A stretch of 64,000 nucleotides of DNA. Origin: Dreissena polymorpha. Lineage: Eukaryota > Mollusca > Bivalvia > Myida > Dreissenidae. Position numbers and translations under genes: made by a program. Position 1 is the stretch's first letter; each line of letters opens with the position of its first letter. Positions 11,856 through 23,168 of this stretch are shown in pieces. A model generated the notes under the pieces. It was given only the letters and a program-made list of their open reading frames with translations, was not told the origin of the DNA and did not search any database. Location: assembly GCF_020536995.1 (NCBI RefSeq), contig NC_068358.1:44047585-44111584 (forward strand), written 5' to 3'.

Positions 11856-14685
11856 TTACACCACCACTGCCGGCTGAAGAGCAGCCTTAAAACTGTCTAC
11901 AGTGTCTAGCTGAAGCACTTGGTCAGGTAGGCGATTCCACGGGACAATAACTCGCGGGAAGAAGGAATGTTGATAAGCATTTATCTTACAGTGATAAGGA
12001 ATGAATTTCATCTGATGTCGAGCTGATGGAACAGGCAGAATAGATGTTGGAACTGCAACTAAGTTGTGCACAACTTTATACATAAGAACTAAGTCAGCGT
12101 TGTATCTTCGTTTTTCCAAAGAAGGCCAATTCAGCTCCTGGATCATAGATGTTACACTACTAGGGTTCTGGTAATTAAACGGTTTGCCAAGTACGAATCT
12201 GGCGGCATTACGTTGGATTTGTTCAATTTGTGACACTGTGTTTTTTGTTGAGGATTCCAAATTGTAGAGCTGTATTCCAATTTCGGTCTCACTAGTGTGT
12301 GGTAGGCGCGTTCTTTGACTCGTTTAGGACAATGTCTTAGATTGCGTTTCAAGAAACCTAAGGCACTGGAGGCCTTTGAGGTGATGTTGTCGATGTGTAG
12401 ATTAAATTTCAGTTTTTCATTGAGTTCAACTCCCAAGTAGGGGTGGTTTTTAACAATTTCAAGTGACGTTCCTTGCATTTTATAGTCGAATTTTGAGATG
12501 TTTCTCTTTGTAGTTATGTTCATGATTGCACATTTGTCAATGTTAAATTGCATTTGCCAGGTAGTACTCCAGTTGACTAGGGTGTTTAAGTCGTTCTGAA
12601 GTAGACAATGATCATCTTTGGATCTTATTGGTGTATATACAACACAGTCGTCGGCAAATAGACGAATAGATGAAGAAATGTTTGTGGCAATGTCGTTTAT
12701 GAACAAAAGAAATAATGTTGGTCCTAAAACGGTTCCCTGCGGCACGCCTGAAGTTACCTTGGATAGGTTAGAAGATTCGCCATCTATGACAACTTGCTGT
12801 AATCGGTCGTTTAAGAAATTGCTCACCCAGGACAAGGTGTTGTTACGTATGCCATAAAAGGACATTTTTTCGGCTAGTCTACGATGAGGGACTTTGTCGA
12901 ACGCTTTAGCAAAATCGAGTATCGCCATGTCTACCTGAAGACCTTGGTTCATATGTTTGGAAATTTCATAAGTTGTCAGTAGTTATTGTGTCTCGCAAGA
13001 TCTTTTAGTGCGGAACCCGTGTTGGTTTTCATGAAGTATGTTGTTAATATCTAGATGTTTCATAATTTGAGAGACAACTATATGTTCAAGCATTTTTGAG
13101 ACGACTGCTGTCAGACTAACAGGTCTATAATTTGACGGTTTTGTTCTGTCTCCTTTTTTGAAGATAGGTACAATGTTGGCCTGTTTCCATTCTTTTAGTA
13201 TATCGTGGGTGTCTAGAGATTGTTGGTAAAGGTTTTGTAGTATTGGAGTTATTACTTCCGATGTTTCTTTTAGTGCTATGATTGGCATTTTGTCTGGACC
13301 ACTTGCTTTTTTTTTACGTTTAGTCGTTTGATGCAGTTTAATACCCCTTGGGCTGTAACTTGAATATTTGGCATGGTTGGGTGTGGTGAACAACCTTTAT
13401 TTGGAATGTTATCAAGGTCTTCGTTTGTAAATACAGAGCAGAATTTTTCGTTAAGCATCTCGGCTTTGTCTTTCGCGCTTTCACCAATCCGTCCGTTGTT
13501 TTTTAAGGTTCCAATGCTCATAGTGTCCTGTTTCCTGGATTTAATATATTTTTAAAAGTTTTTACCCGCTTTGTCATTTTCTGGGTCAATTAGCCTACTG
13601 ATGTAGTTGTAGTAAGATGTATGTAGTTCATTTCTGACAGTTTTTCTATATTTTTGAAATGTTTCTTTGTCTTCGTTGCTTTGAGATTCCCTGGCCCTAT
13701 TGTACAGTTTTTGCTTTTTATTTATCATCCGTTTCAATTTATGTGTTATCCATGGTATGTCTGGTTTTCCTTTCAGTACTTTTTTCGGGATGTTTCTTTC
13801 CATGGTTGAGAATAATGCGTCTTTGAAATAAGTTCAGTTTTCTTCTACTTTTTTTGATGAAGCCGTTTGAAGGTAGTTAACACTAAAATCTGACATATCT
13901 TTCCGGATTTTAATCCAATCTGCTTCTTTGTAATTAAAGATAGTTCTCGTGGCTTTCTTGCTAATAATCGGTTTAATGCTGGTAATAACTGATAGAATAT
14001 CATGATCGCTCAATCCAATCGGAGGGCAGGTGATATGGCGTTGTATTAGGGTTGGATGACTTGTAAGTAATAGGTCTAGTATCCTGCCTTGTCGGGTTGG
14101 TAGAGTGTTAATCTGCTCGAGTGAATTATTAGAGCTTATCTGGATTAGCTTATCACACTGAGCCTTGTCTCTTGCTCCAACGCATGTACCACCTACATCC
14201 CAATTGATGTCGCCAAGGTTAAAGTCGCCTCCTAAAAATATTTTCATGTTTTTGTAGTTTTGGTTGTTTTGTATGAAGGATAATGATTTGTTTAGTTCAT
14301 CTAGTGCATCTGCTTTGGATTTTGGTTCTCTGTAGAATGCGCCGACAAGTACCGTTTCGTTAACCGATGTTGTGATTTTGGTCCATATGATTTCACAGTT
14401 AGAGTCTAAGTCTAAACATTCTTCAGCGGGTAGTTCTGGTCGTACCATTATCATGACGCCTCCGCCGCCTTTGTCAATAAGTTCCTTCCTGTCTTTCCTA
14501 AAAATTTGGTATTCATGTTCAGCTGGTATGTTAGGCGGTAAGATTTCTGCGTTTAAGTATTCACTGTTAGTATGGGTTTCCGAGCCTATGATTATATCGG
14601 CTGCACAGCTCGATATGATGTTATAAAGTTCCGCTCTCTTGTTCTGTACACTTTGAAAGTTTATTACGAGCAATCTAAGATACAT
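11856..14685 (-). pseudogene. LINE endonuclease-reverse transcriptase ORF, decayed
   Basis: Endonuclease motifs: INFQSVQNK at the start, GSETH (catalytic Glu), GGDFNLGD (Asp/Asn) and LSDHD (Ser-Asp-His) within 14685-13834. Reverse transcriptase motifs within 13393-12152: PIFKKGDRTKPSNYRPVSL, HGFRTKRSC, DFAKAFDKVPH, TSGVPQGTVLGP and the active-site box FADDCVVY. The C-terminal part (12260-11856) contains QRNAARFVLG and SFFPRVIVPWNRLP. In-frame stops occur at about 13833, 13551 and 12982. Frame changes occur near 13310, within a poly-T run on the plus strand, and near 12230. Its role would be target-primed reverse transcription; this copy is dead. Confidence 0.85.
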
Positions 14686-15548
14686 GTAGTTTTATCTGCT
14701 TGCGTGATCGGGTCTTGATGGTTACTGTTACTGTCCTCACTGGATGGTTCAGGGACATAAGAGGTACCTAGGTATGATGATGTTGGTTCGCTTTCTATGC
14801 TATTTGAGTGCGAAGAAATAGTGTCGATCGTGATCTTTGAAATGTTGGAGGTTATGTCCTGTGTGATGTTACCGCGCTTAGGGGTTGATGAATAATATGC
14901 CTTGTTCGTAGTATAAGGCCCTACACTGCTGTGTTCTGTAGGTAGTATATCTGGGTTCAATGGTTAAAAAGGGTTTTCTATGGCGAAGCTATCTAAGTCA
15001 ATACAATGGGATGACGAGAGGTTAGGGATTCCGCAAAGTAAACAAATCCAAGATACATTTGACTGATTAAGTGCCGTAAACGAGTCAGGTCCTATGTTTG
15101 CACATTTTGCATGGTACCAAATGTCACAGCCGTCGCATTGGATGGCTTTGGAGTTCCAGCCTACATTTTTATGACAAATTCCACATGGATATTTAACTGG
15201 GCCTGGGTTGGTTTCAATATCTCCGGATTGTATTAATAACAAATATATAAGCACACACGACTTCAGTTAATTTTTAAAATGCAGAGTACATGGCCTTCTA
15301 AGTTTCAATGAAGTACACAGATTAAATAAACTGGTTGTTTCCGAGTCCTGGTTGGATATTTCATATGGGCTACTAATATTGCATGAGATAGCAATAAAGA
15401 AAACTACTACTGCACAAAAAGTAAGATTAAAGTTCACTTCCCTGAAGGCGGCCATCTTGCCCTCGTGTTCGCGCACCGCTCGCTGTGTTAGCTGGTGGGT
15501 GGGGTAATGGCGGCAAAACTTTGAGTCCAAAAGAATATTGAAAAACAC
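14664..15548 (-). pseudogene. LINE ORF1-like region: 2A-like motif and PHD finger
   Basis: One frame runs through this interval with two in-frame stops (about 15269 and 14965). It begins near a plausible ATG at 15455 (MAAFREVNF), passes a hydrophobic stretch (CAVVVFFIAI) and reaches LLLIQSGDIETNPGP. It then gives a PHD-type zinc finger: CGICHKNVG, QCDGCDIWYHAKC, WICLLC. A Ser/Thr-rich spacer follows before the frame changes near 14680 into the endonuclease. A 2A motif makes the ribosome skip the Gly-Pro bond, so in an intact relative the N-terminal piece would be released from the PHD-EN-RT protein. The domain order is seen; cleavage is inferred from the consensus. Confidence 0.8.
15198..15240 (-). 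other. 2A-like ribosome-skipping motif
   Basis: Encodes SGDIETNPGP preceded by a hydrophobic LLLIQ stretch. This fits the 2A consensus D-[VI]-E-x-N-P-G-P, with skipping between the final Gly and Pro. The PHD finger starts four residues downstream. Confidence 0.8.
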
Positions 15549-15671
15549 AAAATGTCCTGAAAACTTTATAGTCCACTGGTGGAATAGTGTTCATAGAACG
15601 ACCCCGCACATTGTTGTTATTCTGGCGCACTTAAAACATTGTTAAATTAATTTTAAATTCCGAAAATTCTG

Positions 15672-15712
15672 GAGCACATTTTTGGGAGCATCCGACACCT
15701 CGCACAGGTTAC
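15672..15712. repeat. inverted repeat flanking LINE, right arm
   Basis: TTTTTGGGAGCATCCGACAC then CTCGCACAGG. It is the reverse complement of the left arm at 11757-11797, allowing a few substitutions. Confidence 0.7.
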
Positions 15713-16074
15713 ACTCCACAGTATCATATATTGACTTTTCTTTAAATAATTATGTTCATGGAAGTTGTGTTTTAAAAATCAATAAGATATTATTAAACTG
15801 GTTTAAACACTACAAAAAAGACATGAAATTAACATGTCATCCGAAATATTGTTATCCGAATATATGTTCACTTTCGACATATTTAAATAAAACTCGACTT
15901 TTTTCAGTTTATAAGAAAAACATTCATAACAATTTTTCTTACTTCAATTCCTCTGTAAGCAGTCACCATCTGATCTAAAATGGCACTAAATGACAGGGTT
16001 TTATCTCATGTTTACAAGATGTTGTTGTTGTTGTTGGTCACAGACACGCGGCCGCAGTAATCTCCCCTGGTAAA

Positions 16075-17960
16075 CGTCATATGTTCAGTTTTGTGACCCT
16101 CGGGGCAGGGTCAAATTTGAGCCCAGGGGAATAATTTCAACAAATTTGGTAGAGGACTATTACATATCACTACACACCAAATTTAGTAGCCCTAGGCTCT
16201 ATAATTATGAGAAAGAAGATTTTTAAAGTTTGCACAAAATAGGCCTTATTTAAGCCAGGGATGTATAATGTCTATTTTACATCCCTGTTTAAGCATATGT
16301 TCATTTTTGTGACCCCGAGGCCAGGGTCAAATTTGTCCCCAGTGGCATAATTTGAACAAACTAGGTAGAAAACTATTAAATGTCACTAAATACCGAATTT
16401 GGTAGAAATAGGCCCAATGGTTATGGACAAATAGATTTTTAAAGTTTGCACAAAATGGGCCCAATATAAGCATATGTTCAATTTTGTGACCCCTGGGGAA
16501 CAATCAAATTCGATCCGAGGGGCTTAATTTGAACAAACTTGGTAGAGGACAATAAGACCAAATTTGGTAGCCCTATGCCATACGGTTATGGACAAGAAGA
16601 TTTTTAAAGTTTTCACAAAACAGACCCTATATAAGCATATGTTCAATTTTGTGACCCCCGGGGCAGGGTCAAATTCGACCCCAGGGACATAATTTGAATA
16701 AATTTGGTAGAGGACTATTAGATGTCTCTACATACCAAATTTGGTAGCCCTAGGCCCAATGGTTATGGACAAGAAGATTTATAAAGTTTTCACAAAATAG
16801 GCCTTATATAAGCAAATTTTCAATTTTTTTACCCCCCGGGGCAGGGTCAAATTTGACCCCAGGGGCTTAATTTGAACAAACTTAGTAGAGGACAATAAGA
16901 TGTCACTACATACCAAATTTGGTAGCCCTTGGCCCAATGGTTATGGACAAGAAGATTTTTAAAGTTTTCACAAAATAGGCCTTATATAAGCAAATGTTCA
17001 ATTTTTTGACCCCCCGGGGCAGGGTCAAATGTGACCCCAGGGGCATAATTTCAACAAACTTGGTAGAAGACTATAAGATGTCAATACATAGCAAAATTGG
17101 TAGCCCTAGGCCCAATGGTTATGGTTAAACAGATTTTTAAAGTTTGCACAAAGTAGGCCTTATATAAGCAAATTTTCTATTTTTTAACCCCCCAAGGGCA
17201 GGGTCAAATTTGACCCCAGAGGCATAATGTGAACAAACTTAGTAGAGGACTATAAGATGTCACTACATAGAAAATTTGGTAGCCCTAGGCCCAATGGTTA
17301 TGGACAAAATAGGCCTTATAAAAGCAAATTTTCAATTTTTAACCCCCTGGGGCAGGTTCAAATTTGACCCCAGGGGCATAGTTTGAACAAACTTGGTAGA
17401 AAACTATAAGATGTCACTACTTAGCAAATTTGGTAGCCCTAGGCCCAATGGTCATGGACAAGAAGATTTTTTAAGTTTGCACAAAATAGGCCTTATATAG
17501 CAAATTTTCAATTGTTTAACCCCCCGGGGCAGGATCAAATTTGACCCCAGGGGCATAATTTGAACAAACTTGGTAGAGGACTATAAGATGTCACTACATA
17601 GAAAATTTGGTAGCCCTACGCCATACGGTTATGGACAAGAAGATTTTTAAAGTTTGCACAAAATAGGCCTTATATTAGCAAATGTTCAATTTTTTGACCC
17701 CCCCGGGGCAGGGTAAAATTTGACCCCAGGGGCATAATTTGAACAAACTTGGTAGAGGACTATAAGATGTCACTACATACCAAGTTTGGTAGACCTAGGC
17801 CCAATGGTTCTTGACAAGAAGATTTATAAAGTTTGCACAAAATAGGCCTTATATAAGCAAATTTTCAATTTTTTGACCCCCAGGGGCAAAGTCAAATTTG
17901 ACCCCAGGGGCATAATTTGAACAAATTTGAAAGAGGTTCACCACAGAAACATTCCTGAGA
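16075..17960 (+). repeat. family A tandem core, about 11 monomers
   Basis: Period about 175-182 bp, marked by GACCCCAGGGGCATAATTTG at about 16114, 16336, 16513, 16678, 16853, 17032, 17213, 17362, 17544, 17724 and 17899. Each monomer also has a partial palindrome (TCAAATTTGA) and CCAAATTTGGTAGCCCTAGG. One spacing is only about 149 bp, which shows an internal deletion. Confidence 0.9.
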
Positions 17961-17999
17961 AATTTCATCAGAATTGGACCAGTAGTTAAGGAGAAGAAG

Positions 18000-18186
18000 A
18001 TGTTTAAAGAAAAAGTTAACGCACGCACGCACGCACACATGACGGACACAGGACCATGACATAAGCCCCGCTGGCCTTTGGCCAGTGGAGCTAAAAAAGT
18101 TAACGCACGGACGGACGCACACACGCACGCATGACGGACACAGGACCATGACATAAGCCCCGCTGGCCTCTGGCCAATGGAGCTAA
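18000..18186 (+). repeat. duplicated family A right end
   Basis: A module of about 91 bp occurs twice: AAAGTTAACGCACG, a run of ACGCACGC-like repeats, GACGGACACAGGACCATGAC, AAGCCCCGCTGGCC and a hairpin ending GGAGCTAAAAA. The first ends near 18097 and the second near 18188. Confidence 0.85.
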
Positions 18187-18537
18187 AAATCAGCCGACCA
18201 GAACCCGCTGATAATATGCACATCTCCTCTTGGTAGTGAAGCTTCCCATAAAGTTTTATTGAATTCCGGTCAATAGTTGCTGAGAAATAGCCTGGACAAG
18301 AATTGCACTATATGTACAGTTAATGGAAAATTTCAAAGGGCCATAACTCTGTGAAAAATCATCCGACCCACTGATAATATGCACATCTCCTCTTGGTAGT
18401 GAAGCTTCCCATAAAGTTTCATTGACTTCCGGTCATTAGTTGCTGAGAAATAGCCCGGACAAAAATTGTGCACGGACGGACAGACGAAGCAGCGACTATA
18501 TGCTCCCCCCAAAATACATTTTGGGGGAGCATAATAA
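18187..18537 (+). mobile_element. family C, right part and right end
   Basis: Resumes the monomer broken at 10680 (TCAGCCGACCAGAACCCGC), continues for two monomers and ends with a GGACGGACAGACG run. The last piece is a strong hairpin, ATGCTCCCCCCAAAATACAT followed by TTTGGGGGAGCATAATAA. ATGCTCCCC also occurs at the left end (about 9217), so the right-end hairpin is complementary to it. Confidence 0.75.
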
Positions 18538-18765
18538 ACTGTACACTGAAGTTTCTTTAGCTAATTTGAGGCAAATATTTTCAAAACTTTTCTCATTATT
18601 AGCCATTTTATTCAGTAAGTCATGGTCAAGTACATACAAATTATCACATAGGCTGGTGCATGGATTTATATGATGGCTGGACACAACATAGAATACATTT
18701 AAGCAACAGATTTTGAAATTACTCTCAAACAATTAGTTTTAAACATGTTCTCATACAAAGCGAAA

Positions 18766-21700
18766 CAAGAGGGCCATGATGGCCCTGTATCGCTCCACTG
18801 CTGAAAAAAGGCTGAAACAAATATTCTCTGCATGTGCAAATACATAAATATAGGCCCTATTTAAGCACATGTACACTTTTGTGACCCCCTGGGCTTGGTC
18901 AAATTTAACCCCAGGGGAATAATTTGAGCAAACTTTGTAGAGGACTACTATATCTCACTACATGTACATACAAAATATGGTAGCCCTAGGTCCTAGAGTT
19001 AAGGACAAGAATATTGTAAAAGTTTTCACAAAATAAGCAAGATATAAGCGTATATAATGTTCAATTTTGTGACCCACGGGTCAGTGTCAAATTTGACCCT
19101 AAGGGCATAATTTGAACAAACTTGGTAGAGGACTATACGATGTTACTGCATTACAAATTTGGTAGCCATAGTCTGAATGGTTTTCGACAAGAAGATTTTT
19201 AAAGATTTCACAAAATAGGCGCTTTTTAAGTGTTTATTCAATTTTGTGACCCCCCATGGCAGGGTCAAAGTTGACTCCAGAGGCATTATTTGAACAAATT
19301 TGGTAGAGGTTTATTAGATGTCACTACATACCAAATTTGGTTGCCCTAGGCCCAATGGTTATGGACAAGAAGATTTTTAAAGTTTTCACAAAATAGGCCC
19401 CATATAAGCGTATGTTCAGTTTTGTGACCCTCCGGGCAGGGTCAAATTTGACCCAAGGGGCATAATTTGAAGAAACTTGGTAGAGAACTATTAGATGTCA
19501 CTACATACCAAATTTGGTAGCCCTATGCCTTATGGTTAAGGACAAGAAGATTTTTAAAGTTTTCACAAAATAGGCACTATATAAGCATATACATGTAATC
19601 GATTTTGTGGCCCCCAGGGCAGGGTCAAATTTGACTCCTGGGGCATAATCTGAACAAACTAAGTGGACGACTATACAATGTCAATACATACCAAATTGTG
19701 TAGCTCTAGGCCTTATGGTTATTGACAAAGAAGATTTTTGAAGTTTTCACAAAATAGGCCTTATATAAGCATATGTTCAATATTGTGATCCCCGGGGCAG
19801 GGTCAAATTTGACCCCAGGGATAAAATTTGAACAAACTTGGTAGAGAACTATAAGATTTCACTACATACCAAATTTGGTAGCCCTAGGCCCAATGTTTAT
19901 GGACAAGAAGATTTTTAAAGTTTTCACAAAATAGGCCTTATATAAGCGTATGTTCAACTTTGTGACCCCCAGGGCAGGGTCAAATTTACCCCGGGGGCAT
20001 AATTTGAACAAACTTGGTAGAGGACTTTAAGATGTCACTACATACCAAATTTGGTAGCCCTAGACCCAATGGTTATGGACATGTAGATTTTAAAGTTTTC
20101 ACAAAATAAGCCCTTTATAAGCATATATTCAATTTTGTGACCCCCGGGGCATTTTAAATTTGACCCCAGGGGCATAATTTGAACAAACTAAGAAGAGAAC
20201 TATAACATGTCACTACATATCAAATTTGGTAGCCCTATGCCATACGGTTATGGACAAGAAGATTTTTAAAGTTTTCACACAATAGGCCTTATATAAGCAT
20301 ATGTTCATTTTTGTGACCCTCTGGGCAGGGTCAAACTTGACCCCAGGGGCATAATTTGAACAAACTTGGTAGAGGACTATAAGATGTCACTAAATACCAA
20401 ATTTGGTAGCCCTAGGCCCAATGTTTATGGACAAGAAGATTTTTAAAGTTTTCAAAAAATAAGACCTTTATAAGCATATATTCAATTTTGTGACCCCCGG
20501 GGCAGTTTCAAATTTGACCCCAGGGGCATAATTTGAACAAACTAAGAAGAGAACTATTAATTGTCACTACATACCAAATTTGTTAGCCCTATGCCATACA
20601 GTTATGGACAAGTAGATTTTTAAAGTTTTCACAAAATAGGCCTTATATAAGAATATGTTCAATTTTGTGACCCTCGCTGCAGGGTCAAAATTGACCCCAG
20701 GGGCATAATTTGAAGAACTTGGTAGAGGACTATAAGATGTCACTACATACCAAATTTGGTATCCCTAGGACCAATGGTTATGGACAAGAGAATTTGTAAA
20801 GTTTTCACAAAACAGACCCTATATAAGCATATGTTCAATTTTGTGACCCCCGGGGCAGGGTCAAATTCGACCCCAGGGACATAATTTGAATAAATTTGGT
20901 AGAGGACTATTAGATGTCTCTACATACCAAATTTGGTAGCCCTAGGCCCAATGGTTATGGATGAGAAGATTTTGAAAGTTTTCACAAAATAGGCCTTATA
21001 TGAGCATATGTTCAATTTTGTGACCCCCGGGGCAGGGTCAAATTTGACCCCAGGGGCATAATTTGAAGAAATTTGGTAGAGGACTATTAGATGTCTCTAC
21101 ATACCAAATTTGATAGACCTAGGCCCAATGGTTATGGACGAGAAGATTTTGAAAGTTTTCACGAAATAGGCCTTATATTAGCATATGTTCAATTTTGTGA
21201 CCCCTGGGGCAGGGTCAAATTTGACCCCAGGGGCATAATTTGAAGAAATTTGGTAGAGGACTATTAGATGTCTATACATACAAAATTTGATAGCCCTAGG
21301 CCCAATGGTTATGGACGAGAAGATTTTGAAAGATTTTACAAAATAGGCCGTATATAAGCATATGTTCAATTTTGTGACCCCCGAGGAAGAGTCAAATTTG
21401 ACCCCAGGGGCATAATTTGAAGAAATTTGGTAGAGGACTATTAGATGTCTTTACATACCAAATTTGATAGCCCTAGGCCCAATGGTTATGTACAAGAAGA
21501 TTTTGAAAGTTTTCACAAAATAGGCCTTATATAAGCATATGTTCAATTTTGTGACCCCCGAGGAAGGGTCAAATTTGACCCCCGGGGCATTATTTGAAGA
21601 AATTTGGTAGAGGACTATTAGATGTCTTTACATACCAAATTTGATAGCCCTAGGCCCAATGGTTATGGACAAGAAGATTTTGAAAGTTTTCACAAAATAG

Positions 21701-21934
21701 GCCTTATATAAGCAAATTTTCATTTTTGTGACCCCGGGGCAGGGTCTAATTTGACCCCCGGGGCATTATTTGAACAACTTTGCAAGAGGTTCACCCCTGG
21801 AACATTCCTGAGAAATTTTATCAGAATTGGACCAGTAGTTTAGGAGATGTTTTAAGGAAAAGTTAAGGCACGCACGCACGACAGACACAGGACCATGACA
21901 TAAGCCCCGCTGGCCTCTGGCCAGTAGAGGCTAA
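18766..21934 (+). mobile_element. tandem-core HINE-like element, family A, copy 2
   Basis: The left end is CAAGAGGGCCATGATGGCCC then TGTATCGCTCCACTG. The core has about 17 monomers of about 178 bp between 18835 and 21790. The right end is CCCCGCTGGCCTCTGGCCAG then TAGAGGCTAA. It is uninterrupted and 3.17 kb long. There is no coding potential beyond shadow frames. The right end carries a small change relative to copy 1, GAGGCTAA against GAGCTAA. Confidence 0.75.
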
Positions 21935-23161
21935 CAAAACCATACACCATTCACTAAAATCTGCTGTAAGTGGTAATTTGGTAAAATTGTTTGGTACAAT
22001 TATGCTCAGTAAAAATGTTATGCAAATCAAAATGGAAAAATAGAACAAGGAGATTTTTGAAAACTACAGGAAAATATTTTGGAAAAATTCTTTATACTAA
22101 AATTAACCTTTTTATATTTAAATATTGTACCTTACAGATTCAGTCCATAACTAACGATAGAAGCAACAAAGTGTATATGGATTTGTCACTTGTTCTTATA
22201 TGGACAGAATGCTTCATATTGAAGTATAACACCACTGCCTGAGTTACACACAGCTTCTGTGCTTAAAGCCATAGCTCCATAGTTTTTTGATGTTTTTTGT
22301 TTAAGACTATGAAATTATTACTTAAAAATTGAAAATATATATCTAAAATCAAAGAATTTATATGAAACCAACTTCAAAATGTAAATATGCTATGGGTTAT
22401 ATATTGCCCCCAGTGTTATACAATTTTGTCAATGTGTGACAGTGCTGTTAAAAATGTTCATTATTCACAAGTTGATAAACATGATGAATGTGTTCAGTAA
22501 AGTATAAGAAGTACAAAAAACCCACCTTGTGACTAATGGCATAATAGTGACAAGACAGACAGCCCACAATTGGGGCTGCTTGGCTGGTCACTATTTTGTC
22601 ATAGGGCCCTCAGTTGGTTTATCTATTACTCAAAATGATTGTCATGATAATCGTTAAAACAAACATATCTTGAAAAACAATTTTTAAAATGTTAATACTG
22701 GTACATTAAACAACAATAAGTCAAATGTCAATTCATCGAATAACACCTTTTCAGTTCCATCTTTAGTGTAGAAAACAGGACATTATGCAAGTCAATGGGA
22801 ACACATGATAAAATCCCACAATAAATATTACCAGTATTTTACCCCCAACATCATTGCTTCATTAAGAATCTAAAAGGCTTTAAAATTTGAAAATAAACAT
22901 CAAAGAAAATAATCAATGATATAAATATTTAACAACAGTCGTTTAAGCAGTATTCATAGATTTAAAGGCTAGAGTCTGCTAAAAAAATTAAAACAAAGTT
23001 GAAAAATGTAAAACCTACTTTTCGTAAAACCGTTTCTTACGTCTCAAAATAAAAATAAAAAAAGACCACAATGTCAAATATTAAAGGAGTGACAATACTC
23101 AATAGTTCATTACGCAAAATTTACTAAAAACTTGACTTATTACCCTATTAATAAGAAGTAA
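21935..23161. other. intergenic, nothing recognised
   Basis: AT-rich, short open frames only. No gene or element ends recognised. Confidence 0.4.
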
Positions 23162-23168
23162 AGGAATG

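Larger units (their letters stand above)
11830..15650 (-). mobile_element. CR1/L2-like non-LTR retrotransposon with 2A and PHD modules
   Basis: Minus-strand element about 3.8 kb long. In order it has a 5' leader, an ORF1-like part with a 2A-like motif and a PHD finger, an apurinic-type endonuclease, a reverse transcriptase with FADD, and a C-terminal segment ending in a short 3' UTR. One open frame cannot be followed throughout; I count about five in-frame stops and three frame changes, so it is inactive but young enough for every domain to be readable. The combination of APE endonuclease, FADD-type RT and the 'IQRNAARFV...SFFPR' tail is typical of the CR1/L2/Crack group. 2A-like motifs are known in that group. 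Exact 5' and 3' ends were not resolved. Confidence 0.85.
10681..18186 (+). mobile_element. tandem-core HINE-like element, family A, copy 1, with nested insertions
   Basis: The left end is CAAGAGGGCCATAATGGCCC then TGTATCGCTCCACTG. The right end is CTGGCCTCTGGCCAATGGAG then CTAA. Left-end GCTCCACTG pairs with CAGTGGAGC of the right-end module at 18064-18097. Flanks rejoin into an intact family C monomer (CTCTGTGAA plus AAATCAGCCGACC), which fixes the boundaries and shows no target-site duplication. Inside are a piggyBac-type MITE, an inverted-repeat-flanked LINE and the family A tandem core. The assignment to a Helentron-like class is an inference. Confidence 0.65.

Noticed and set aside
12618-12857. 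Plus-strand open frame over the LINE reverse transcriptase
   Set aside because: Antisense shadow of the RT coding region.
16075-21790. CRISPR array
   Set aside because: The repeats are long (about 178 bp), contiguous, without unique spacers, and the DNA is eukaryotic.
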